Source of the DNA: Elioraea rosea
GTDB lineage: Bacteria > Pseudomonadota > Alphaproteobacteria > Acetobacterales > Acetobacteraceae
Assembly (NCBI RefSeq): GCF_007644105.1
Contig: NZ_VFAC01000006.1
Span: 90,351 to 154,350 of the forward strand
Direction of reading: 5' to 3'
DNA length: 64,000 nt
Part shown: piece after piece, positions 45,818 through 54,669 of the stretch
How the letters are laid out: every line of letters starts with the position of its first letter
Numbering within the stretch: the stretch's first letter is position 1
Program-made: the position numbers and the translations under genes
The notes under the pieces: model-generated
Databases searched by the model: none
Told to the model about the DNA's origin: nothing
The model's input: the letters and a program-made list of their open reading frames with translations, nothing else

Positions 45818-47566
45818 ATGGCAACGCTCGACGCCCAGCCGCCGAACCTCCTGCAGCAGGCGGTGCGCGCGTGCCGCTCGCAATTCGCCGTGGTCGGCGT
45901 GTTCTCGCTGTTCGTGAACCTGCTGATGCTGACGACCAGCATCTACATGATGCAGGTGTTCGACCGGGTGCTCGCCACGCGCTCGACCGACACGCTCCTG
46001 TTCCTGACCGTGATCGCGATCGGCGCGACGCTTCTAATGGCGCTGCTGGAGTTCGCCCGCGGCCAGCTGCTCGGCCGCTGCGCCACCTGGATCGAGCAGA
46101 CCGTCGCGCCGGAAGCCTTCTCGCGCGCCATCGAGGCGCAGCTCCGCAACCGCCCCTACCGCATGGAGGCCATGCGCGACCTTGCCGTCTGCCGCGGCTT
46201 CGTCCAGAGCCCGGGCATGACGGCGCTCTACGACGTTCCCTGGGTGCCGATCTATCTGGGCTTCATCTTCATCCTCCACCCCGCGCTCGGCTGGATCGCG
46301 ACGGCGGGCGCGGTCGTGCTGTTCCTGCTCACCCTCGTCAACGAGTGGACCACCTCCTCGCTTCTCAAGCGCGCCAACGTCGCGGCGATGGCGAACCAGC
46401 GCCGGAGCGAGAGCGTGGTGCGCAACGCCGAGGTGATCGACAGCATGGGCATGCTGCCCAACGTGCTGAAACGCTGGCACGAGGGCGTGGCGCGGATGCT
46501 TCCCGCGCAGCAGACGGCGGCGGATCGTGCCGGCGTCATCATGGGAATGACGAAGTTCTTCCGCCTCACGGTGCAGATCGGCGTGCTCGGCGCAGGCGCG
46601 CTCCTCGTGCTCGAGAACGCGATGACGGCGGGCGCGATGATCGCGGGCTCGATCATCATGGGCCGCGCTCTCGCGCCGGTGGAGCAGATGATCGGCGCGT
46701 GGAAGCAGCTCGTCGCCGCGCGCCAGTCCTATCGCCGGCTGTCCGCCCACCTCACCGTGCCGCGCATCCGCCCGGGTGGCATGCCGCTCCCCGAGCCCAC
46801 CGGAAGGCTGACGCTCGACCGCGTGACCTACGCCTTCCCCGGCACGAACGTGCCGATCATCAAGGGCGTTGGCTTCAACCTCGAACCGGGCGAGAGCTGC
46901 GCGATCATCGGCCCCTCGGCTGCGGGAAAGACGACGCTGATCCGCCTCGTCATCGGCGTGCTCGAGCCGAACGCTGGCACGGTGCGGCTCGACGGCGCCA
47001 ACGTGTTCCAGTGGCTGCGCGAGGATTTCGGCCGCCATGTCGGCTACCTGCCGCAGGATGTCGAGCTGTTCGACGGAACGGTAGTCGAGAACATCGCGCG
47101 CATGGGTACGCCCGACGCCGAGAGCGTGTTCGCCGCCGCCAGGCTTGCCGGCTGCCACGAGATGATCCTCAAGCTCCCGAAGGGCTACGAGACCGAGATC
47201 GGCGAGAGCGGCACCTTCGTCTCCGGCGGGCAGAGGCAGATGATCGGGCTCGCCCGCGCCCTCTACGGCCGGCCCAAGCTCGTCGTTCTCGACGAGCCGA
47301 ACTCCAACCTCGACGGCGACGGCGAGCAGGCGCTGCTTCGCGCTCTCGAGCAGATCAAGGCCGCCGGCACCACGGTCGTGCTCGTCTCCCACCGCCCCGC
47401 CCTCGTCCAGGGCGTGGACAAGGTGGTGGTGCTGCGCGACGGGATGGTGGAGATGTTCGGGCCGAGGCAGGAGGTGCTCAAGCGCCTGCTCCAGCCCGCA
47501 AGGCCGACGGAGGTCACCGCCGCGGGCGGTCCGCCAAGGCTTGATGACCGGAGGACCGCGCCATGA
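45818..47566 (+). CDS. Type I secretion ABC exporter, permease-ATPase fusion (PrtD/PrsD-like)
   Basis: A 582-residue half transporter for one-step protein secretion. The N-terminal third has about six membrane helices with SIYMMQVFDRVLATRSTDTLL, as in PrtD-type exporters, and no C39 peptidase domain. The ATPase has Walker A GPSAAGKTTLIRLV near residue 367, Q-loop LPQDVELFDGTV, signature VSGGQRQMIGLARAL, Walker B LVVLDEPNSNLDGDGE and H-loop VLVSHRPALV. In rhizobia the related PrsD, with PrsE, sits in the exopolysaccharide locus and exports glycanases and Ca-binding adhesins. The next gene encodes the adaptor, with a 4-nt overlap. Confidence 0.93.
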   Translation: MATLDAQPPNLLQQAVRACRSQFAVVGVFSLFVNLLMLTTSIYMMQVFDRVLATRSTDTLLFLTVIAIGATLLMALLEFARGQLLGRCATWIEQTVAPEAFSRAIEAQLRNRPYRMEAMRDLAVCRGFVQSPGMTALYDVPWVPIYLGFIFILHPALGWIATAGAVVLFLLTLVNEWTTSSLLKRANVAAMANQRRSESVVRNAEVIDSMGMLPNVLKRWHEGVARMLPAQQTAADRAGVIMGMTKFFRLTVQIGVLGAGALLVLENAMTAGAMIAGSIIMGRALAPVEQMIGAWKQLVAARQSYRRLSAHLTVPRIRPGGMPLPEPTGRLTLDRVTYAFPGTNVPIIKGVGFNLEPGESCAIIGPSAAGKTTLIRLVIGVLEPNAGTVRLDGANVFQWLREDFGRHVGYLPQDVELFDGTVVENIARMGTPDAESVFAAARLAGCHEMILKLPKGYETEIGESGTFVSGGQRQMIGLARALYGRPKLVVLDEPNSNLDGDGEQALLRALEQIKAAGTTVVLVSHRPALVQGVDKVVVLRDGMVEMFGPRQEVLKRLLQPARPTEVTAAGGPPRLDDRRTAP

Positions 47567-48972
47567 GCGGCGAGGTGCAGGACACGGGTTCGCGCGGCAG
47601 CCTGGTGCCGGCGGGGCAGCGCGCCCTCGCCCCGGCCGGCTTCGGCGCAGCGCTGGCGATGCCGAGCGCGGGCCCGATCGCGCCGAAGCGGCCGCCCACG
47701 CGCTTCGCGATGATCTTTGGCCTCGCCGCCCTGATCCTGTTCGCCGGCGGCTTCGGCGCCTGGGCCGTGCTCGCACCCCTGTCGGAGGCCGCGGCCGGCC
47801 CTGGCGTCATCAAGGTCGAGGGCAATCGTCGCACCGTGCAGCACCTCGAGGGCGGCATCGTCCGCGAGATCCTCGTGCGCGACGGCGACCGCGTGCAGGC
47901 GGGCGACATTCTGCTGCGCCTCGACGATGTTGCCGCCGGCGCCCAGTTCCAGGCGCTCGACGCGCAGAAGCTCTTCCTCCTCGCCCAGGACGCGCGCCTG
48001 TCGGCGGAGCTCGCCAGCGCGCCGGCGATCGACTGGCCGGAGGAGCTGGTCGCCCGGCGGAACGACCCGCGCGTGGCCGACGCCATCGCCGGGCAAACCG
48101 CGCTCTTCATCGCCCGCCGCACCGCCTTCGAGAGCAACCAGCAGGTGCTCGCCGCGCGGGTCGACCAGCTCCGCGCCTCGACGGAAAGCGCCCGCTCGCA
48201 GCTCGTCTCGCAGGAGCGCCAGATGGAACTGATCCGCGAGGAGATGCGGGGCGTGGCCGAGCTTCTCCGCCTCGGCCTCGAGCGCCGCCCGCGCCTTCTC
48301 GCGCTGCAGCGGGCAGAGGCGAGCCTGGTGGGCAACCGCGACGACATCATCGGCCAGATCCAGCGCAACGAGGCCTCGATCGCAGAGACAGAGGCGCAGA
48401 TGAAGGCGCAGGACGACATGCGCCGCTCCGAGTACTCGAAGGAGCAGCGCGACGTCCGCGACCGTCTCGCCGAGGTCGACGAGCGGCTGCGCCAGGCGCG
48501 CGACGTCGCCTCCCGCCGCGACATCGTCGCTCCCGCGACCGGCACGGTGCTGAACCTGCGCTTCTTCACCATCGGCGGCGTCGTCCGCCCGGGCGACCCG
48601 GTGCTCGACATCGTTCCAGTCGAGGACAGGCTGGTCGCCGAGGTGCAGGTCTCTCCAACCGACATCGACGTGGTCCACCCCGGCCTGCAGGCAGAGGTGC
48701 GGCTTCCAGCCTTCAAGCAGAGGCTCGTTCCGTTCCTGCACGGCAAGGTCACGTTCGTGTCGGCCGACGCCGTGTATGATGAGCGGTCGAGGACCAGCTA
48801 CTACCGCGCCAACGTCATCATCGACGAGGACCAGTTGAGCCGGCTCAAGGGGGTGGAACTGACCCCCGGCATGCCCGTCGAGGTGATGATCCTGGTCGGC
48901 GAGCGCACATTCTGGCAGTACCTGACCCAGCCGCTCCGCGACAGCTTCGCCCGCGCCTTCCGCGAGCAGTGA
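47563..48972 (+). CDS. Type I secretion membrane-fusion adaptor (HlyD/PrsE-like)
   Basis: A 469-residue periplasmic adaptor linking the ABC exporter to an outer-membrane TolC. After a cytoplasmic N-terminus of about 45 residues comes one membrane helix (FAMIFGLAALILFAGGFGAW), then the lipoyl half-motif QHLEGGIVREILVRDGDRV, a long coiled coil of about 200 residues, the second lipoyl half DIVAPATGTVLNLRFFTIGG, and the beta-barrel domain. The ATG overlaps the exporter stop and has GGAGG 8 nt upstream. No tolC-type gene and no obvious RTX substrate are encoded in the window. Confidence 0.94.
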   Translation: MSGEVQDTGSRGSLVPAGQRALAPAGFGAALAMPSAGPIAPKRPPTRFAMIFGLAALILFAGGFGAWAVLAPLSEAAAGPGVIKVEGNRRTVQHLEGGIVREILVRDGDRVQAGDILLRLDDVAAGAQFQALDAQKLFLLAQDARLSAELASAPAIDWPEELVARRNDPRVADAIAGQTALFIARRTAFESNQQVLAARVDQLRASTESARSQLVSQERQMELIREEMRGVAELLRLGLERRPRLLALQRAEASLVGNRDDIIGQIQRNEASIAETEAQMKAQDDMRRSEYSKEQRDVRDRLAEVDERLRQARDVASRRDIVAPATGTVLNLRFFTIGGVVRPGDPVLDIVPVEDRLVAEVQVSPTDIDVVHPGLQAEVRLPAFKQRLVPFLHGKVTFVSADAVYDERSRTSYYRANVIIDEDQLSRLKGVELTPGMPVEVMILVGERTFWQYLTQPLRDSFARAFREQ

Positions 48973-49015
48973 TTGCGCCCGAAGACATCAGCCCGATCCG
49001 ACAGGAGTTCCAGAG

Positions 49016-49306
49016 ATGACCGAGCGTGTGCCCGTGCTGTTCTGCGACGGCATCATCGAGGCGAACGTTCTCAACGGCGTGGTGCGCATCACGCTCGGCC
49101 AGGCCGGCGGCGACGGCAAGCCGAGCCCCTGCGGCCAGATCGTCCTGCCGCTGACGCAGCTTCCCGGTGCGACCAACGCGATGGTCGCGCTCGTGCGGCA
49201 GATCCAGGACAAGATGAAGGAATCGGCTCCGAAGCAGCAGGGCGCCGCGCCGGCCGAGGCTCCCGCCGCGCCGTCCGACATGCCGAGCGCCTTCAAGTTC
49301 TCCTGA
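49016..49306 (+). CDS. Small protein of unknown function downstream of the exporter
   Basis: I do not recognise this 96-residue protein. AGGAG lies 8 nt before its ATG. The first 55 residues look like a compact beta-rich unit (VLFCDGIIEANVLNGVVRIT, then GQIVLPLTQLPGATNAMVAL) ending in a helix VRQIQDKMKES. The rest is an Ala/Pro-rich flexible tail that ends SDMPSAFKFS. There is no signal peptide. Type I substrates carry uncleaved C-terminal signals, so the tail could be one, but the protein has no RTX repeats. It is equally plausible as a regulator or chaperone of the adjacent system. Confidence 0.7.
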   Translation: MTERVPVLFCDGIIEANVLNGVVRITLGQAGGDGKPSPCGQIVLPLTQLPGATNAMVALVRQIQDKMKESAPKQQGAAPAEAPAAPSDMPSAFKFS

Positions 49307-49315
49307 CGTCGCGCG

Positions 49316-50257
49316 ATGGCGCCGCCGGAAGCGCCGTCGCTCTCCGTCATCCTCTGCACCCATGACAGGCCGGGCTATCTCGCGGCCTGCCTCGCTGGGC
49401 TCGCACGGCAGGACCTGACGGGCGCGGCGTTCGAGACGATCGTGGTCGACAGCGCCTCGCCCCCCGAGGGGGCGGCGAGGATCGCCGCGCTCGCCGGGCA
49501 GGCGGGCGCGCGGCTCGTGCGCTGCGCCGAGCCAGGGCTCAGCCTTGCCCGCAACGAGGGCCTCGCCGCCGCGGCCGCACCCTGGGTCGCCTATCTCGAC
49601 GACGATGCGGTTCCGGAACCCGACTGGGCGTCCTCGCTTCTCGCCGCTCTCGCCCGCGCCCCGGCCAACACGGCAGGGATAGGCGGGCGCATCGTCCCGC
49701 ACTGGGAAGCACCGCTGCCCGACTGGTGGCCGCGCGACGCCGTGGGTACCCTCACGGTGATCGAGCACGAGGGCGAAGGCGTGGTGGGGGATGGCACGCT
49801 TCCCGAAGGGGTGGAGCCCTACGGCGCGAACATGGCGTTCCGTGCCGATGCGCTCGCCGCCATCGGCGGTTTCCCGCTCGACCTCGGCCGCGTCGGCGAC
49901 AGGCTGATCTCCGGCGAGGAGGCCTATGTCATCCGCCGCCTCTCCGCCGCGGGCCACGCCATCGTCTATTCAGGGGCGATCGTCGTACGGCACTCGATCC
50001 AGGCCAAGCGCCTGACGCGGGAGTGGCTGTTCTCGCGCCTCTACTGGCAGGGCGTCTCGGAGGCGATCCTCGCGGCACGGCTCGGCCAGCGCGGCGCGAT
50101 GTGGCACAAGGCCATCCGCATGGCCGCCAAGACCCTCCGCTCCCTGCCGCTTTTCCTGCGCGACCAGGACAACCCCGCGACGATCCGCCGGCGCGGCTGG
50201 ATGCTGTTCGCCGCCGGCTACGTGCGCGGCGCGCTCGGCGCCGCGGCCGGAAGGTGA
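49316..50257 (+). CDS. Glycosyltransferase family 2
   Basis: A 313-residue GT-A glycosyltransferase. It shows LSVILCTHDRPGYLAACLAGL, IVVDSASPPEGAARIAAL, the metal site VAYLDDDAVPEPDWASSLL, and an unusual segment LISGEEAYVIRRLSAAGH where the acceptor-side acidic motif falls. The C-terminal 60 residues are basic and amphipathic and may bind the membrane. It is clearly paralogous to the minus-strand GT2 that ends at 56283, sharing PLPxWWP, GGFP and SGEEAY. It begins 9 nt after the small unknown gene and is coupled to the next GT by TGATG. Confidence 0.9.
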   Translation: MAPPEAPSLSVILCTHDRPGYLAACLAGLARQDLTGAAFETIVVDSASPPEGAARIAALAGQAGARLVRCAEPGLSLARNEGLAAAAAPWVAYLDDDAVPEPDWASSLLAALARAPANTAGIGGRIVPHWEAPLPDWWPRDAVGTLTVIEHEGEGVVGDGTLPEGVEPYGANMAFRADALAAIGGFPLDLGRVGDRLISGEEAYVIRRLSAAGHAIVYSGAIVVRHSIQAKRLTREWLFSRLYWQGVSEAILAARLGQRGAMWHKAIRMAAKTLRSLPLFLRDQDNPATIRRRGWMLFAAGYVRGALGAAAGR

Positions 50258-51180
50258 TGCGCGAGCGGATCTCGGTGCTGGTCTGCACGCGCAACCGCGC
50301 GCGCGCACTCGAGACCATGCTTGCCCGCCTGCCACTCGAGACGCTCGCCCGCGAGGGGGCCGAGTTCGTCATCGTCGACAACGGCTCGACCGACGACACG
50401 CCGGCCGTGCTCGCCCGCTTCGCGGAAGGCACGGGCCGCCCGCTCGCCCCGGTTCTGCTCCGGGAGGAGGCGCCTGGCCTGTCGCGCGCACGCAACACCG
50501 CCGCCCGGGCGGCGACCGGCACCCTGTTCTGCTTCCTCGACGACGATTGCTACCTCGACCAAGACTACTTCACGGTCGTCCGCCGCATCTTCGCCGACCC
50601 GGCGATCGGCTACGCCGGAGGGCGGATCCTCGCGCATGACCCGGCCGGCCGCGGCACCGGCGAGATGACCGAGACCGAAGCTTTCGTGCAGCCGCCGCAC
50701 AGCGGCATCTGGCCGGGCAAGTTCCAGGGCGCGAGCCTGATCGTCCGCCGCAGCGTGTTCGAGCGCATCGGCCTGTTCGACCCGGCACTCGGCGCCGGTG
50801 CGCCGTTCCGCTGCGAGGACATCGAGTTCGTGGCGCGCGCCTCGATGGAGGGCTTCACCGGCCGCCACGAGCCCGACCTCGTGGTGCATCACGACCATGG
50901 CCGGACCACGCCCGCGCTGATCGAGCAGATCAACCGCGAGAACGACGTCGCCGGCGGGGCCTACTTCATGCTCTGCGTGCTGCGCGAGCTGCCGCGGCTC
51001 CGCTTCGCGTCGCTGCGTGCCTGGGAGGCGGAGCGGAGGCACCGCAACTACCCGCAGCGCTTCCGCCGCCAGATCAAGGGCGCGCTGCGCTACGTCGTGT
51101 CTCTCGTCACGCTCGAGCTCAGGAGCTACCGCGCAGGCACGGGATGGAATCGCCCGCTCCCTCCCCCGCCGCAGGGCTAA
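50257..51180 (+). CDS. Glycosyltransferase family 2
   Basis: A 307-residue GT-A enzyme starting at an ATG that overlaps the previous stop. Blocks are ISVLVCTRNRARALETMLARL, FVIVDNGSTDDTPAVLARF, APGLSRARNTAARAATGTLF, the metal site CFLDDDCYLDQDYF, and PFRCEDIEFVARASMEGF with the acidic ED acceptor motif. It is the last gene of the exporter-glycosyltransferase operon and ends only 3 nt from the convergent flippase gene. Donor sugar is unknown. Confidence 0.9.
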   Translation: MRERISVLVCTRNRARALETMLARLPLETLAREGAEFVIVDNGSTDDTPAVLARFAEGTGRPLAPVLLREEAPGLSRARNTAARAATGTLFCFLDDDCYLDQDYFTVVRRIFADPAIGYAGGRILAHDPAGRGTGEMTETEAFVQPPHSGIWPGKFQGASLIVRRSVFERIGLFDPALGAGAPFRCEDIEFVARASMEGFTGRHEPDLVVHHDHGRTTPALIEQINRENDVAGGAYFMLCVLRELPRLRFASLRAWEAERRHRNYPQRFRRQIKGALRYVVSLVTLELRSYRAGTGWNRPLPPPPQG

Positions 51181-51183
51181 CCG

Positions 51184-52647
51184 CTACTCCGGCACCTTCC
51201 CGGCCGGGGAGACGTTCTTCCAGACGAACAGGACGAGGTCCTTCAGCCTGTGCCAGGCGAGCGCCGTGAGCACGGCGAGCGCGACGAGCCCGGCCGCGCC
51301 CCCGAGAACGCCGAGGGTCAGCACAGGGTGCAGCGGCGGCAGGAAGGGCTCGACCAGCAGGTGACCGACCGCGAAGCAGGCGAGCGCTGCGAGCGCCGGA
51401 ACGAGAAGCTGCGCAACCGGGCGCCACATCGATTCCTCCGCCGCGCGTCCGAGTAGCCAGGCATTGGCGAGAAGCTGCGGCACCGCACGCGCGACCGTCG
51501 CCCAGACATAGACGAGCACGCCGAAGGGCGAGAACACGAGCGCGACCGCGATCGACAGCGTGACCTCGATCACCTTGAGCCGGAACACCCAGGCCGTCCT
51601 TCCGATGCCGACGAGCGCGGGCCAGGTGACGGTGGACAGCACGATCAACGGCGCGTGCAGGGCGAGCACCCGGAACAGCGAGGCAGAGACCTCCCAGCCC
51701 GGGCCGAAGGCGATGCGCGTCAGCGGCTCGGCCACCACGGCGGCGATCGCGTACATCGGCAGCACGGGCAGGGCGAGCGCGTCGATCACGCGGCGGGTGA
51801 TGGCGCCGAAGCGCTCACGGTTCTGCGCCGTGCTCGAGAACACGGGGATGAACACGCGCATCACCGGCGAGATCACGAGCTGGGAGAGAAGCTCGATAAG
51901 CCTTTGCGCGATCCGGAGCTGGCCGACCACCTCGACGCCGAGATTGCGGCCGATCGCGGTGGAGGTGACGACGCCTGGAAGCGCGATCACCGCCTGCGAG
52001 CCCATCAGCGGTAGGGCGAAGCGCACCGCGCCGATGAATTCCTGCCTGTCGAAGGCGAAGAGCGGCCGGTAGCGCGTGACCACCGTGACGCCCGCGGCGT
52101 AGAAGGCGACGCCGGCGACACGCTGCGCCGCAAGCGCCCAGACACCGAGGCCGGAGACGGCGAGAACGATCGCCACCGCGCCGCCGAACAGCGTCGAGAG
52201 GACCGAAAGCAGCGTGATTGGCCGGTAGCGCAGGTCGCGCGCAAGCAGCCCCGCGGGAATGACGACGAACACGTTCAGCACGAGGCTCGCCGAGAGCAGG
52301 AGCATCAGCGGCTGGAGAAGCGGCTCCTCGAGCGACCAGGCGAGGAGCGGGCCGATGCCGGCAAGGATCAGCACCACGGGCACCGAGATCAGCGCATGCG
52401 TCCAGAACAGCGTGGCGGTGATCCGCGCGTCGATGGCGCGCCGCTGCATCACCCGCTCGCCGAGGCCCGAAGTCGAGACGGCGTTGGCGAGATCGACGAA
52501 TTGTGCAGACAGCGCGACGAGCCCGACATCCCGCGGGTCGACGAAGCGGACGACGATCGCGAAGACGATGAAGCCGATCACGCGGTCGCCGAACGCCGCG
52601 CCGATGGAGAGCAGCGCGCTCTCCATCGCCTTCCGGGCGAGGCTCAC
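51184..52647 (-). CDS. Wzx-type lipopolysaccharide/exopolysaccharide flippase
   Basis: A polytopic protein of 487 residues with about 12-14 helices, of the MVF/PST superfamily that flips undecaprenyl-linked repeat units across the inner membrane. The N-terminus VSLARKAMESALLSIGAAFG, then FIVFAIVVRFVDPRDVGLVAL and GLGERVMQRRAI, is characteristic. I chose the GTG at 52647 by comparison with family N-termini that begin M-S-L-x-x-K; ATG 52626 is the alternative, and neither has a convincing ribosome site. It is the last gene of the minus-strand glycosyltransferase operon. Confidence 0.9.
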   Translation of the reverse strand: MSLARKAMESALLSIGAAFGDRVIGFIVFAIVVRFVDPRDVGLVALSAQFVDLANAVSTSGLGERVMQRRAIDARITATLFWTHALISVPVVLILAGIGPLLAWSLEEPLLQPLMLLLSASLVLNVFVVIPAGLLARDLRYRPITLLSVLSTLFGGAVAIVLAVSGLGVWALAAQRVAGVAFYAAGVTVVTRYRPLFAFDRQEFIGAVRFALPLMGSQAVIALPGVVTSTAIGRNLGVEVVGQLRIAQRLIELLSQLVISPVMRVFIPVFSSTAQNRERFGAITRRVIDALALPVLPMYAIAAVVAEPLTRIAFGPGWEVSASLFRVLALHAPLIVLSTVTWPALVGIGRTAWVFRLKVIEVTLSIAVALVFSPFGVLVYVWATVARAVPQLLANAWLLGRAAEESMWRPVAQLLVPALAALACFAVGHLLVEPFLPPLHPVLTLGVLGGAAGLVALAVLTALAWHRLKDLVLFVWKNVSPAGKVPE

Positions 52648-52672
52648 GTCGGGCGTCGCGTGCGAGGCGGCA

Positions 52673-53602
52673 TCAGGCGAACTGCGCCTTCCAGGCAGCA
52701 ATCTCTGCTTCCGGCAGGTGCAGCCGCGTCGGCGCGGGCCGCTCGATCCAGTCGGAGATGGCGGCGAGGTCGGTGAGCCTCGCGCTCGGCAGGCCGGTAT
52801 GGGCGGCAATGTCGCGGGCGCGGTTGTCGACCTCGAGGATCAGCAACCGCTTGCCCATCTGCAGCGCCCGGATGCCGCCATGCAGGCGGGAGCCGATGTA
52901 GTCGACGTCGTTCTCGGCAAGGAAGCGCGAATAGGCCTCCGTGCTCGCACGGATGCGCTTGAGATGGCCGAATCCAAGCCGCTCGAGGTGGGGGATGTCG
53001 TCGCCCATCTGCGGATAGAACCACACCGTCCGGTAACGATCCGTCACCAGCTTCAGGAAGGCGGCATCGGCCTCCGGCTGGTTGCGGTAGGCGGTAACGG
53101 CAACGACGGCATCCTGCGCCTTCGCCTCGGGGATGCGGGCGGTCGCCGCCGCGTCGAGCCGCCAGAGCGTCGGGCAGGTGGCGTTGACGGCGCGGAGGCC
53201 GAGCGCCTTGAGGTTCTCGGCCGCCGGAGCGTCGCGCACCGCGTGCAGGGCCGAGGCGTGGAGCGAGCGCCTGAGGATCTTGCTCGCCTCTCGCGTCAGC
53301 TTCGTCGCGTCGTGCTGCCAGCCAGCGCCGATCACGACGAGCCCCTCGACGAACATCGAATCCGACAGCGTGATGCGCCACTGCCCGCCATCGGGAGGCA
53401 GCAGGTTGGAGCCCGCGACGAAGATCCGCTCGGCAGCCCGGAGCACCTTGTGGCTTCGGTTGCTCATCGGCTCATGCGTGGCAATGCGGTGAAACCACGC
53501 GTTCGGAAACAGGTCGAACAACAGGGATTCGACGGCCTGGTAGATCACCTCATCGCCGAGGTTGTCGGTCGCGAGGCTCGGGTCGAGGATCGCGATCTGC
53601 AT
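52673..53602 (-). CDS. Polysaccharide pyruvyl transferase family protein
   Basis: A 309-residue protein of the PS_pyruv_trans family, whose members add ketal pyruvate from phosphoenolpyruvate to exopolysaccharide sugars or act as related glycosyltransferase-fold enzymes. Supporting segments are LDPSLATDNLGDEVIYQAVE at the N-terminus, FVAGSNLLPPDGGQW, a central VVAVTAYRNQPEADAAF, and YIGSRLHGGIRALQMGKRLLI, the conserved S-R-x-H-G motif. It starts on the last base of its upstream neighbour of the same family. Confidence 0.86.
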   Translation of the reverse strand: MQIAILDPSLATDNLGDEVIYQAVESLLFDLFPNAWFHRIATHEPMSNRSHKVLRAAERIFVAGSNLLPPDGGQWRITLSDSMFVEGLVVIGAGWQHDATKLTREASKILRRSLHASALHAVRDAPAAENLKALGLRAVNATCPTLWRLDAAATARIPEAKAQDAVVAVTAYRNQPEADAAFLKLVTDRYRTVWFYPQMGDDIPHLERLGFGHLKRIRASTEAYSRFLAENDVDYIGSRLHGGIRALQMGKRLLILEVDNRARDIAAHTGLPSARLTDLAAISDWIERPAPTRLHLPEAEIAAWKAQFA

Positions 53603-54669
53603 CAGCCGGGCGTCCCCGCGGCGGGCGCGATCAGCGTAGGTTCCACCCGGCGAATCGTCGGCACGTTGGGCAGCCACGCTTCGACATACCGCGACAGCTT
53701 GCCGTAGCTGTTGTCGATGTAGGACACACGCCGCTCCAGCAGGCACGCGAGCAGGATGGCGTGGAGGCGATCGGTGTGGATCTCGTGGTGCGGGGAGAAC
53801 AGGCGCACCCCCTTCCTGACGAGCAGATGCCCGTCGAGCGCGATGGCAACCCAGGGCCCCGGAATAGGCAGGAAAGGCAGCCGCCGACGCCACCGCTCGA
53901 GACGCCATTCCTGGTGCTTGAGGAAGTGGCGCCGGCGCCGGTCGGTATCGTCGAGGAAGGTGAGCCAATCGGTGCCGATCGTGGTGGCACCGTCCAACGT
54001 CGATTCCTTGTCACGACGCATGAGGTGCACGGGCTTGGTGCGCGTGGCCTGGCACGAGGCCTTGAGGTGCCCCCACAGCGCATGCGCCATGTCAGGGACC
54101 AGCATGACCTTGTCGGTGAAATGGGCGCGCGCCACCGCCTCACTCGGCTGATCGCGAACGCACAGCGTGACGTCACGGTGCGCGCGGAATATCGCCGAAC
54201 TTTTGGCAAGCGAGGCATCGTCGTCGAACTGGATGCTCTGGGGCAGGACGACGATGCGCCTGTCGGGAAAGGTGCGGAGGATGGCTTCCCGGAAGCGCTG
54301 GTAGCGCGGCCAGATCGTCCCGAAATTGCCGCCGCCGTGGAGGGCGATGACCGTGTCCGGCCGAAGCGCCGCGCGAAGCTCGTCCTCGCGGTAGGAATCG
54401 ACGGTGCAGCGGTAGCGCACCTTCACGCCGTTGCGGCGGAAGAACCGCTCTGCGCCAGCGTGGATCAGCCGGTCACCCACGTTCTCGTGGTCCGGAATGT
54501 CGAGATAGACGATGTCGCGCGCAGGACCGAGCGCGGGCAGGATGGCATCGAGCGCACTAGACAGTTCGCCCATCCGGGCGCGAAGCACGGCATGGTCCCC
54601 GGCCGCCCCGACGGCGGTGTTGCCGTCCTGGGTCGGCGCTGCCGCCGTAGCGTTGCCGCGGTCAGCCAT
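53602..54669 (-). CDS. Polysaccharide pyruvyl transferase family protein, ExoV-like
   Basis: A second member of the same family, 355 residues, from the ATG at 54669 with GGAGGCGGG upstream. It has IVYLDIPDHENVGDRLIHAGAERF, VIALHGGGNFGTIWPRYQRFRE, VVLPQSIQFDDDA, VMLVPDMAHALWGH and a C-terminal IHTDRLHAILLACLLERRVSYIDNSYGKL. These blocks match the rhizobial ExoV/PssK/PssM-type pyruvyl transferases better than its neighbour does, and the two differ widely. Pyruvate adds negative charge to the polymer. It overlaps the upstream glycosyltransferase gene by 8 nt. Confidence 0.88.
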   Translation of the reverse strand: MADRGNATAAAPTQDGNTAVGAAGDHAVLRARMGELSSALDAILPALGPARDIVYLDIPDHENVGDRLIHAGAERFFRRNGVKVRYRCTVDSYREDELRAALRPDTVIALHGGGNFGTIWPRYQRFREAILRTFPDRRIVVLPQSIQFDDDASLAKSSAIFRAHRDVTLCVRDQPSEAVARAHFTDKVMLVPDMAHALWGHLKASCQATRTKPVHLMRRDKESTLDGATTIGTDWLTFLDDTDRRRRHFLKHQEWRLERWRRRLPFLPIPGPWVAIALDGHLLVRKGVRLFSPHHEIHTDRLHAILLACLLERRVSYIDNSYGKLSRYVEAWLPNVPTIRRVEPTLIAPAAGTPG

